Assembly: GCA_040768125.1 (NCBI GenBank)
Contig: JAXGNG010000002.1
Location: forward strand, 186,001 to 250,000
Direction: 5' to 3'
From: RBG-16-49-21 sp040768125
GTDB lineage: Bacteria; Spirochaetota; UBA4802; UBA5550
DNA length: 64,000 nucleotides
Of the stretch, positions 26,414 through 35,914 are shown piece by piece (position 1 is the stretch's first letter; each line of letters opens with the position of its first letter). The position numbers and the translations under genes are program-made. The notes under the pieces are model-generated. The model had not been told where the DNA came from, searched no databases, and saw only the letters and a list, made by a program, of their open reading frames with translations.

Positions 26414-29400
26414 TTATGCCGCCCAGTCCTGGCACAGGACTTCAGCCTGCTCCAGCACGGTCCGGGTGGTCTTCTCCTGCTTGTCGGGCGGATAGCCGTA
26501 TTTGCGGAGGATGCGGCGCACCATGCGCCGCAGATTCGCTCTCACCGATTCCTTGACCGTCCAGTCGATGGTGACGTTCTTGCGGACATTCTCGACAAGC
26601 TCCTGTGCGATTGCCTTGAGTATGTCATCGCCCAGGACCTTGACGGCGCTGTCGTTCGTTTCAAGGGCGTCGTAAAAGGCCAGCTCGTCCTCGGAGAGGC
26701 CGAGCTTCTCTCCCCGGAGGTGGGCCTCCCTCATCTCTTTCGCGAGTTTGATCAACTCTTCTATGACCTGCACTGTTTCCAGGGCCCGGTTCTTCAGGGC
26801 TTTTATGGTGCGTTCAAGCATTTCGCTGAAGGTGCGGGACTCCACCACGTTCTTGCGGGAGCGTGTCCTGATCTCGTCGCCCAGGAGCTTGCGGAGCAGC
26901 TCTATCGCCAGGTTCTTCTGCGGCATCCCGCGCACCTCCTCGAGGAACTCGTCGGAGAGGATGGAGATGTCCGGCTTCTTGAGCCCGGCGGCGGTGAAGA
27001 GGTCGATGACCCCCTCGTCGGTGATGGCCCTGGATACGATCTGCCGTATGGCCTGGTCGATTTTCTCCGTGTCCACGGGACTGCCGGTCCCCGAGGATTT
27101 CGCCAGGGCGGAGCGGACGGCCTGGAAGAAGGCCACGTCGTCCCTGATCCGCATGGTTTCCGCGTGGGGAACCGACAAGGCGAAGGCTTTGGACAGGTCA
27201 GTCACCGCTGCGAGGAGGCGCGCCTTGCCGTCATCCTGGGCGAGGATATGCTCCTGCGCCGGGGGGAGGAGGGAGAGCTGCTGGGCGGGCTTCCCGGATT
27301 TCCAGGCGGTCCAGTCGAATCCATGGAAGAGGCCGCAGCAGATCTCGTACTTGGCGAGCATCACGGCAACCGCCTCTTTTTGGTCAACAGCGGTATCGCC
27401 GCTGCCGCCGCTCTCGGTATACAGGGCCAGGGCCTTGCGAAGCGAGTCGGCCAGGCCCAAATAATCCACCACGAGCCCCCCCGGCTTGTCCTTGAACACG
27501 CGGTTGACCCTGGCTATGGCCTGCATCATCCCGTGGCCTCGCATCGGCTTGTCCAGGTACATGGTGTGGAGGCAGGGCACGTCGAAGCCCGTGAGCCACA
27601 TGTCCCTGACGATGACGATCCGGAAGGGATCATCGGGCTGCTTGAACCGTTTCGCCAGCTCCTCCCGGCGCTGCTTGCTCCGTATATGCTGCTGCCATTC
27701 CAGCTTGTCCGTGGCGGAGCCGGTCATGACGATCTTGATGCAGCCCTTCGCGTCATCCTCGTCGTGCCACTCCGGTTTCAGCGCCACCAGGGCGTGGTAC
27801 AGGTCCACGCAGATGCGCCGGCTCATGCACACGATCATGGCCTTGCCCTTCATGGCCTCCTGGCGGCGCTCGAAGTGGGAGATGATGTCCTGGGCGATCA
27901 CCCTGATCCGCTTGTCGGTGCCGACGACTGCTTCGAGGGCGGCCCATTTGGTCTTGAGCTTGTCCCTGCGGGTTTCCTCCTCGCCCTCGGTGACCTCCTC
28001 GAATTCGATATCAATCTTCGGCTTCTCGCCTTCGTCGAGCTCAAGCCTGGCCAGCCTGCTCTCGTAATAGATGGGCACGGTTGCCCCGTCCTGGACCGCC
28101 CGCTGGATGTCGTAGATCGAAATGTATTCCCCGAACACCGCCCGGGTGTTCTTGTCCGTGAGTTCTACGGGCGTGCCGGTGAAGCCGATGAACGAGGCGT
28201 GGGGCAGGGCGTCCCGCATGTGCCGGGCGTAGCCGTCGATGAAGTCATACTGGCTCCGGTGCGCCTCGTCGGCGATAACGACGATGTTCTTCCGTTCGGA
28301 GAGCAGGGGATACCGGTCACCCTTTTCCTCGGGGAAGAACTTCTGCACCGTGGTGAAAATCACCCCGCCCGAGGCCACGGAGAGGAGTTTTCGCAGGTGG
28401 TCCCTGTCCTCGGCCTGGACCGGTTCCTGGCGCAGAAGCTCGTGGCACCCGGCGAAGGTGCCGAAGAGCTGGTCGTCCAGGTCGTTCCGGTCCGTGATCA
28501 CCACGAGGGTGGGGTTGGCCATGGCGGGATGCACGATGAGCTTCCCCGCGTAGAAGGCCATGGTGAGGCTCTTGCCCGATCCCTGGGTGTGCCACACCAC
28601 GCCGCAGCGCCGGTCCCCCTTCGCCCCCGAGGCCTCTATCGTGGTTTCCACCGCCTTCCGCACCGCGTGGAACTGGTGGTACCCGGCCATCTTCTTGATG
28701 ACGGTCCCCTCGTCGTCCTCGAACACGATGAAGTGCCGTATCAGGTCAAGGAAGCGCCCCCTGTCGAACACGCCCTTTATCATCACGTCCAGCTGGGGCT
28801 GCAGCGGCGAGGCCAGGTCCTCGCCCCCGACGGTGCGCCAGGGCATGAAGCGCTCGGTGTCCGCGGTCAATGAACCGATCCGCGCCTCAAGCCCGTCGGA
28901 GATGATAAGCGCCTCGTTATAGGCGAAGAGCGCCGGTATCTGCTCCCTGTAGGTCTGAAGCTGCCGGAAGGCGCTCCAGATCGTGGCGTTCTCGTCGGCG
29001 GGGTTCTTCAGCTCGATGACCGCCAGGGGGAGGCCGTTCACGAATACCACGATGTCCGGCCTCCGGTTGAAGTGCCCCTCGACCACGGTGTACTGGTTCA
29101 CGGCCAGCCAGTCGTTGTTGTCTGGATTATCGAAGTCAACGAGCTGTACCTGGTTGCCGGCAATCCTTCCGTCCTTGAGCTTGTATTCGACCGTGACGCC
29201 GTTCACCAGTGACCGGTGAAAGGCGCGGTTGTTCTGGATGAGGGTGGGGAGCTCCTGGCGCGTGATCTTCCTGAAGGCCTCCTCGATGGCGTCCGGGGGA
29301 AGCGCCGGGTTGATCCGGCAGAGGGCGGCCTTCAACCGCCCGTGAAGCACGATCTGGTTGTAGGAGTCCCGTTCCGCCTTCGGTTCCCCCGGGGCGATGT

Positions 29401-29488
29401 CAGGCCCGAAGAGCGTGGCGTACCCGAGCTCCCTGAACCATTCCAGGGTGGCTGATTCGACGGAGGATTCGGTGAAGGCGGCGCTCAT
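26414..29488 (-). CDS. hsdR: Type I restriction enzyme, R subunit (copy 2)
   Basis: 1024 residues from the ATG at 29488, which overlaps the Fic stop by 4 bases (29485-29488). A longer reading frame reaching 29638 runs backward through the Fic gene and is not the start. Same nuclease (R-P-D, E-L-K), Walker A (T-Q-G-S-G-K-S) and D-E-A-H motifs as copy 1, with only scattered substitutions (for example E-P-V-Q for K-P-V-Q). Because R subunits are so alike, each could work with either methyltransferase complex. Confidence 0.95.
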   Translation of the reverse strand: MSAAFTESSVESATLEWFRELGYATLFGPDIAPGEPKAERDSYNQIVLHGRLKAALCRINPALPPDAIEEAFRKITRQELPTLIQNNRAFHRSLVNGVTVEYKLKDGRIAGNQVQLVDFDNPDNNDWLAVNQYTVVEGHFNRRPDIVVFVNGLPLAVIELKNPADENATIWSAFRQLQTYREQIPALFAYNEALIISDGLEARIGSLTADTERFMPWRTVGGEDLASPLQPQLDVMIKGVFDRGRFLDLIRHFIVFEDDEGTVIKKMAGYHQFHAVRKAVETTIEASGAKGDRRCGVVWHTQGSGKSLTMAFYAGKLIVHPAMANPTLVVITDRNDLDDQLFGTFAGCHELLRQEPVQAEDRDHLRKLLSVASGGVIFTTVQKFFPEEKGDRYPLLSERKNIVVIADEAHRSQYDFIDGYARHMRDALPHASFIGFTGTPVELTDKNTRAVFGEYISIYDIQRAVQDGATVPIYYESRLARLELDEGEKPKIDIEFEEVTEGEEETRRDKLKTKWAALEAVVGTDKRIRVIAQDIISHFERRQEAMKGKAMIVCMSRRICVDLYHALVALKPEWHDEDDAKGCIKIVMTGSATDKLEWQQHIRSKQRREELAKRFKQPDDPFRIVIVRDMWLTGFDVPCLHTMYLDKPMRGHGMMQAIARVNRVFKDKPGGLVVDYLGLADSLRKALALYTESGGSGDTAVDQKEAVAVMLAKYEICCGLFHGFDWTAWKSGKPAQQLSLLPPAQEHILAQDDGKARLLAAVTDLSKAFALSVPHAETMRIRDDVAFFQAVRSALAKSSGTGSPVDTEKIDQAIRQIVSRAITDEGVIDLFTAAGLKKPDISILSDEFLEEVRGMPQKNLAIELLRKLLGDEIRTRSRKNVVESRTFSEMLERTIKALKNRALETVQVIEELIKLAKEMREAHLRGEKLGLSEDELAFYDALETNDSAVKVLGDDILKAIAQELVENVRKNVTIDWTVKESVRANLRRMVRRILRKYGYPPDKQEKTTRTVLEQAEVLCQDWAA

Positions 29489-30636
29489 GTGCCCTCGTTT
29501 AAAATCCTGATATAGTTGCCGTAACCGAACACCCGGTCCCTTTTCTTCCCTGTTAATTCTTTTACCATGCCAAGCGCGATAAGATGATTCAGGGAGCTCA
29601 TGACCGTATTCGGCTGCAGGCCGGCGAGCTCCTGGCATTTGGGAATCGTCAGAACCGGGCGCTGGAGCAGGGCGTGATGCACGCGAAGCGCGGACCCGGC
29701 GGCCCGGCCCAGGGACTGCACGCGCTTCCGGTCTTCATCCGCCATCGACAGGAGCCTGTTCGCCGTGCCGACCGCCTGGTCCGCCGTTTCTTTCACCGCG
29801 GTGAAGAAGAAGGCTGTCCATTTCTCGAAATCGCCGTCAACACGGGTCTGCTGGAGCAATTCATAATACTCGTCGCGGTGAGTTTTGAAATACAGGCTCA
29901 GGTACAGCATCGGCTGGCGCAGCACCTTCTCGTTGCAGAGGATAAGGGTGATGAGGAGCCGTCCCAGCCGGCCGTTACCGTCAAGAAACGGGTGGATGGT
30001 TTCGAACTGCGAATGGGCGAGGGCCGCTTTCAGCAGTACCGGCATGCGCGCCGGCACGTCATGGAGGAACGTTTCGTATTCGCCAAGGCACTGCATGAGC
30101 CTGTCGGCCGGCGGGGGAACGTACCGCGCGTTGCCCGGCCTGGTGCCCCCAATCCAGTTCTGGCCGGTGCGGAACTCGCCGGGCTGGCGCGTGGCGCCCC
30201 TCCCTCCGGCAAGCAGGACCGCGTGTATCTCGCGGATCAACCGTAATGACAGGGGGAAGTCTTCGCCGAGCCGCTTCAGGCCGTGTTCTACGGCGGCAAC
30301 GTAATTCGAGGCTTCTTTTACATCGTCAATGGGGACTCCCGGAACGCCCTCCATTTCGAACAGCAACAGGTCGGATAGAGATGACTGAGTCCCCTCTATC
30401 TGGGCGGAGAGGACCGCTTCCTTGCGGATGTACGAATAGAGGAATATCGAGGCGTCCGGGAGGAGCAGGGTGACGCTGTCGAGCCGCCCCAGGGCGAGCA
30501 GGGCCTGGTCCATCATGTCCTGGAGCCCCGCGTCAAGCGCCACCGGCGGGTCCGGCGGGAGCGGGTGAGGCACAAAGGCCCGGTACGGCTCGCTGCCGTT
30601 GAACTCCAGCCATATTCCCGTGGATTCTCGTTTCAT
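29485..30636 (-). CDS. Fic family AMP-transferase-type protein inside the restriction operon
   Basis: 383 residues. Fic motif H-P-F-L-D-G-N-G-R-L-G-R (215-226) is complete. An N-terminal inhibitory helix is present as S-A-Q-I-E-G (77-82), placing it in the class II (self-inhibited) group. The end (about 315-380) looks like a winged helix, often found in Fic proteins that bind their own promoter. It would transfer AMP or a similar group to a target protein. It occupies the slot between hsdS and hsdR that in copy 1 holds SIR2, Abi_C and Mrr. It has its own upstream repeats (30676-30726), so it may also be expressed separately. Confidence 0.88.
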   Translation of the reverse strand: MKRESTGIWLEFNGSEPYRAFVPHPLPPDPPVALDAGLQDMMDQALLALGRLDSVTLLLPDASIFLYSYIRKEAVLSAQIEGTQSSLSDLLLFEMEGVPGVPIDDVKEASNYVAAVEHGLKRLGEDFPLSLRLIREIHAVLLAGGRGATRQPGEFRTGQNWIGGTRPGNARYVPPPADRLMQCLGEYETFLHDVPARMPVLLKAALAHSQFETIHPFLDGNGRLGRLLITLILCNEKVLRQPMLYLSLYFKTHRDEYYELLQQTRVDGDFEKWTAFFFTAVKETADQAVGTANRLLSMADEDRKRVQSLGRAAGSALRVHHALLQRPVLTIPKCQELAGLQPNTVMSSLNHLIALGMVKELTGKKRDRVFGYGNYIRILNEGT

Positions 30637-30675
30637 CGGTTTCCGCTATTTCATCTAATGCAATAGGATTGACTA

Positions 30676-30726
30676 TTATTGCAAGATAGGGCATGAACTT
30701 GCAATAACTATTTGTGTTATTGCAGG
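30676..30726 (-). promoter_or_regulatory. Three TTATTGCAAG half-sites upstream of the Fic gene
   Basis: TTATTGCAAG (30676-30685), its inverse CTTGCAATAA (30698-30707) and TTATTGCAGG (30717-30726) lie 40-90 bases before the Fic start. TGCAATAAC and GTTATTGCA also form a perfect 9-bp inverted pair. Looks like an operator for the Fic winged helix or another regulator. The rest of 30637-30819 holds no gene. Confidence 0.5.
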
Positions 30727-30819
30727 TTAAGTATTACATATGGTCGATCATTGTCATAAATTATAAGCAGTATTGAGATTTTAAGGCTATTCAGGTGGCA
30801 CGCACACACCGGATATTTT

Positions 30820-32137
30820 TCATTGCGCAGCCTCTTTGATAAATCGGTCTGCATCCTTCACCCGAATCTCCCCTGAGATCAGCTTCGGTAAAAGTACATC
30901 ACGAAGAGATGCAAGAGTGAGATTTTCTCGCCGACTATATAATATTCTTTGTAATTGGTTTTCTGATAATTTATCGAATTCAGCAATTATCTGGGATGAA
31001 GGGATAATAACCGGAATTCCGAGAATTGATTCAACCTGAGCTCGTTGATGACTCTTGGATGTTCCTGTTACAAGACCTTTAATCGTCTGTCGAAATATAG
31101 GTGAGCGAGTTAAGTAATATACATAACTACGAGTAAATGAAGACCTTGGGCGAAGCACTAAGAATTCGGTTGAACAAACAGACTTCTGGTCGGCCCGTAT
31201 GTCGACTAGCCACACTCGTTCAATTTCTGGATTTAGCTTTGATAATAAGATAGTGCCTACTGGTACCTGCCACTTTATACTTTTTATACTTTCTCCATAC
31301 TCTAGTAATGGGTTTTGCCCCTCGTCGAATGCTGGTATGCTGTAGTGGTGAAACAAAGAATGGGGTGAGGAAAGGGGATTTGCCTGTATACGAAGATGTT
31401 CTACTATACTACAAAATTTAGCAACCTCCCACCCCTTCGGCACCTCCCCCAACTCCGACTCCTCGAACGAATCCGGAAATAAGGCATCGATTTCGTCGAT
31501 GCCACCCTCACCCCGGCCCTCTCCCAGAGGGAGAGGGTGGATTGCACCGGTACCCCCCTTCTCCCCCTGGGAGAAGGGGCCGGGGGATGAGGGTTGATTT
31601 CGACCAAGCCTGCGAGCCATGTTACGACGGACAGGGTCGAAATCAATAAACCAGCTCTTGAAGATGGCCCGGGCCATGGCCTCCAGGGTTTCGTTCATCT
31701 TCCGGTTCAGCTCGATCTTGTCGTCCAGGGTGCCGAGGATGTGGGCGATGGCGCGTTGTTCGGGTAGGGGAGGAACGCTGACTGGTAGTGAATAGAAAGA
31801 ATCACGACTAGTAGATGGAATCGCAGACCCGCTATCTAATCCATTGATATCTTGTGTGAGTAATTCGTAGTATGCCCATTTAATATCTATATCAATCTTT
31901 GGTTTTAAGTAGAATGCTGTATCAATTACATAAAATGGTTCAGGTGAATAGTGTATACCTCGGTATGCTCCTTTCCGACCAATGATGACACCAGGATGGC
32001 TACACAATATTTCATTATGCCATCCTATTGGTCCATTTGTACCATAAACGCGATACTTTCCAATATTTTCTTCGTATCCTCTAAGGGCGCGTCCATATTC
32101 AATTGTCGCGATATCACCCCACTGTAATTCTTTCCAC

Positions 32138-32148
<11 letters not shown>
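30820..32148 (-). CDS. hsdS: Type I restriction enzyme, specificity subunit (copy 2)
   Basis: 442 residues. The central segment (L-P-E-Q-R-A-I-A-H-I-L-G-T-L-D-D-K-I) and the C-terminal repeat (L-L-P-K-L-I-S-G-E-I-R-V-K-D-A-D-R-F) match copy 1, while both recognition domains are different, so the two systems should recognise different DNA sites. Between the first helix and the second domain about 30 residues (P-S-S-P-G-P-F-S-Q-G-E-K-G ... L-P-L-G-E-G-R-G-E-G-G) derive from a palindromic repeat inserted in frame (31505-31593). This lengthens the linker between recognition domains and might alter the spacer of the target site. Overlaps hsdM by 11 bases. Confidence 0.92.
31505..31593. repeat. Palindromic repeat element inserted in frame in hsdS copy 2
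   Basis: Outer arms CCCTCACCCCGGCCC and GGCCGGGGGATGAGGG are near-perfect complements, and each half contains an inner hairpin (CTCTCCC/GGGAGAG and CTTCTCCC/GGGAGAAG). It resembles the widespread REP/MITE-like repeats. hsdS copy 1 has no such sequence here, and the reading frame stays open. Confidence 0.8.
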
Positions 32149-33763
<1,615 letters not shown>

Positions 33764-33821
33764 GTGCAATTATCCGAATTAGTATAATAATCGAGAGATT
33801 GGTACGATTCTTGATATTTAT

Positions 33822-33849
33822 TGCATACCTCATTACGCATGAGTGTCAA
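33822..33849 (-). promoter_or_regulatory. Candidate hsdM promoter with embedded operator (copy 2)
   Basis: Same arrangement as in copy 1: TTGACA (33844-33849, minus strand), CTCAT/ATGAG spacer palindrome (33829-33843) and TATGCA (33822-33827). The upstream hairpin GGCCGGCAT/ATGCCGGCC recurs at 33894-33935. Similarity of the two copies ends near 33970. Confidence 0.4.
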
Positions 33850-34000
33850 TCATTTTAAGAATTCAGACCGGCCCCCCCGGGAGGCTGCCGGGAGGCCGGC
33901 ATCCGTCCACCCCCCCGGAGGATCGAATGCCGGCCCTCGCAGCGCATGGAGGAATGCCGTCGGGGACGCGGTGCGCTTCATGTTCAAGGTACAATGGCAG

Positions 34001-34050
34001 GTACGACAGGAGATGACCTATACATACGTATATGACGCTACCTGTCATAC
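34001..34050 (+). promoter_or_regulatory. Inverted repeat upstream of lipoprotein gene (copy 2)
   Basis: GTACGACAGG (34001-34010) pairs with CCTGTCATAC (34041-34050) at 9 of 10 positions, 38 bases before the ATG. Counterpart of 24178-24227. Confidence 0.4.
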
Positions 34051-34088
34051 ATCGCGTGCTATATTATTCCCAGCAACAGGAGGAATAT

Positions 34089-34718
34089 ATGAGACAATTC
34101 ATGGTAATACTTATTGCGTGCGGTTTCATCCTTTCCTGCAGTACCCGATCCGTGCGCCAGGAATTCTCCGGCAGCCGTGAGCTCTATGTCGGCTGGCTTG
34201 ACCTCAGGGCCGCTGATTTCAGGAAGTACGGCTATCCCACCAGGGAGGAATGGGAGAGGGACATCGCCGATGTCAATCAGGGGCTTCAGAAATTCGTGCG
34301 GGACTACATGAAGGGTTTCGCCGTAACCGGGGCCTCGAAGATCGGGGAAAGACCCCCGGCGTACGGGTGCGCGATATACTTCTCGAACGCCGCGATTGAT
34401 CCGCAGACCAGCATCGTTGCCGATATCTCGATACGGGACATGGGGACGGGGAGGGTGGTGACAAAGTTCTCCGCATACGGAACCTCGTTCCACATGTCCT
34501 ACTCCATGTATTCGTTCGCCGGCAAGCTCAACAACGCGTGCTATGCCCTTGCCTACGAGATATACACGCAGATGACGGAGAGCGGGAACGGGGAGCCGTC
34601 ACGTGATGCAGGAAGCGAGGGCTATGCTGGAACCGTGAACCAGCCCGTGATCAAGGCCACCGGTGAGAGGTCCACGAAGATGAAGGAGGTCCGGCCCGGG
34701 GTGTTCGTGTGGGAGTAG
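34089..34718 (+). CDS. Lipoprotein with shared leader and tail, unique core (copy 2)
   Basis: 209 residues. The ATG at 34089 after AGGAGG was chosen over a start 57 bases upstream because it begins the same M-R-Q-F-M-V-I-L-I-A-C-G leader as the gene at 24266. Lipobox F-I-L-S-C. The core (about 20-185) is unrelated to copy 1 and longer, with a Tyr-rich segment; the last 22 residues again match copy 1. Function unknown, likely a periplasmic or surface lipoprotein. Confidence 0.65.
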   Translation: MRQFMVILIACGFILSCSTRSVRQEFSGSRELYVGWLDLRAADFRKYGYPTREEWERDIADVNQGLQKFVRDYMKGFAVTGASKIGERPPAYGCAIYFSNAAIDPQTSIVADISIRDMGTGRVVTKFSAYGTSFHMSYSMYSFAGKLNNACYALAYEIYTQMTESGNGEPSRDAGSEGYAGTVNQPVIKATGERSTKMKEVRPGVFVWE

Positions 34719-35079
34719 GGGGGATGCTGGTTTATCCTTTGTTTCACTGATTACTACAATAATCGATTTATGATCATAATTACAAGTGATTAATTATTCA
34801 AAAACCACCCGGTTGGGTTTATTTTACTTGACATGAAATTTGTAATAGTTACAATTATTATATATAAAACACATTCATCAATTCTGGCTCACACACGTTT
34901 GCGAATCCTATTGTGCACCGGCGGTATGATTAACGGTCATTCAGCCGGCGGAGTATCTACGTCGTGAGGTGGAGTAATAAAAAGATTCGACCTGCTTCCG
35001 GTTTTATTATGAGCGCATTGGTGTTGATCTCATCAATAATCGGAACAATAGTCATTCAGATTTAATAACAAGGAGAAGC
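34719..35079. other. AT-rich intergenic region with TTGACA and operator-like palindrome
   Basis: About 360 bases with no gene. TTGACA (34828-34833) is followed by the palindrome TTGTAATAGTTACAA (34840-34854) and an AT-rich TATTATATATA stretch. The spacing to TATTAT (22 bases) is too long for a standard promoter, so the exact promoter is uncertain. AAGGAG lies just before 35080. Confidence 0.35.
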
Positions 35080-35658
35080 ATGATGAAAAGAACATTACTT
35101 ACTATTATCGCTGTTTCTTTAATTGCATCCTTCGGGTGCTTCAACGATTCGAAAGATAATTCAAATTCGATGTTGTTGTTGGGATTTGCGGGAGGAGGTG
35201 GTGGCGGATCAATATCATCACAGAATATTTATATAAATGATGCAAATGGTGAAATTGGTAGAGCATTAATGGTTATGCATAATATTATTACAATGTATTC
35301 ATCAAATAACTACATGTACATAATGAAGTGGGATGGCACTTTTTTAACTCAGCCGATTTATTTCAGTGAATCAAGTTGTACAGGTACAGCCTATGTTTAT
35401 CGGGACAGTTTGATTGAATATCCGAGCTACGGAAAGTTTGCACTATATGGAACAGATTCTAAGTTATATCGATATAAAACAGTTAATGAAGATGGTACTT
35501 CTTCTATAATATCAATTTCATACGAATCAATATATGATTCTGGAATGTGTTCAGCTTTAAGTGGTACTACTGATGCTAGTGAACTCGAAGAAACTACGCG
35601 AGCATCGGTCGGTATACCGGCAACGATAACCCCACCACTCTCGGTCGTATTCAAGTGA
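35080..35658 (+). CDS. Gly-rich lipoprotein, unknown
   Basis: 192 residues, ATG after AAGGAG. Signal peptide with lipobox A-S-F-G-C (Cys20), then a Ser/Asn linker, L-L-L-G-F-A and six Gly in a row. The core (about 50-175) is Tyr- and Ser-rich and probably beta-stranded, with two Cys. The lipobox-linker-Gly style is common in spirochaete lipoproteins. Followed by a short possible reading frame and a large modular lipoprotein. Confidence 0.65.
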   Translation: MMKRTLLTIIAVSLIASFGCFNDSKDNSNSMLLLGFAGGGGGGSISSQNIYINDANGEIGRALMVMHNIITMYSSNNYMYIMKWDGTFLTQPIYFSESSCTGTAYVYRDSLIEYPSYGKFALYGTDSKLYRYKTVNEDGTSSIISISYESIYDSGMCSALSGTTDASELEETTRASVGIPATITPPLSVVFK

Positions 35659-35804
35659 GAAAAACCTGTGCCTTCAAGAAGCAGATAAATAAAGCGAATG
35701 CAGGCGGCGGTTTCGACATGAAAGGGTTTGCTTCCGCAACAGACGATGCAACCAGGGAAATATGCCCTCACTATTTCAATGCGAAGGGGAATCCTTGTAA
35801 ATAA
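35655..35804 (+). CDS. Possible 49-residue peptide or gene remnant
   Basis: A GTG at 35655 overlaps the previous stop (GTGA) and opens 49 codons: V-R-K-T-C-A-F-K-K-Q, then G-G-G-F-D-M-K-G-F-A-S-A-T-D-D-A-T-R-E-I-C-P-H-Y-F-N-A-K-G-N-P-C-K. The composition looks like genuine protein and may be the C-terminal end of a lost gene rather than a new small protein. No separate ribosome binding site is visible. Confidence 0.25.
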   Translation: MRKTCAFKKQINKANAGGGFDMKGFASATDDATREICPHYFNAKGNPCK

Positions 35805-35914
35805 TGATCTGGATGGCAAGTGGATGGCAGGGAGTAGCTATTCGATCTATTCCCTGTATGTATGATGTTCAATTGTTGTATTCACGAATTATTATGCCAG
35901 GTGGAGGTCTGTTA

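Noticed and set aside
26720..28873. 717-residue open frame antisense to hsdR copy 2
   Set aside because: Mirror of the GC-rich hsdR frame; no ribosome site or domain. A matching but broken mirror lies opposite copy 1.
29488..29638. N-terminal extension of hsdR copy 2 by 50 residues
   Set aside because: It runs antiparallel to nothing but lies inside the Fic coding region in another frame; the ATG at 29488 matches copy 1 and overlaps the Fic stop.
30676..30726. CRISPR-like spaced repeats
   Set aside because: Half-sites of 10 bases in mixed orientation with short spacers; no array, no cas genes. No CRISPR array seen anywhere in the window.
34828..34861. Standard sigma-70 promoter with TTGACA and TATTAT
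   Set aside because: Spacing of 22 bases is too long; only an operator-like palindrome is reported.
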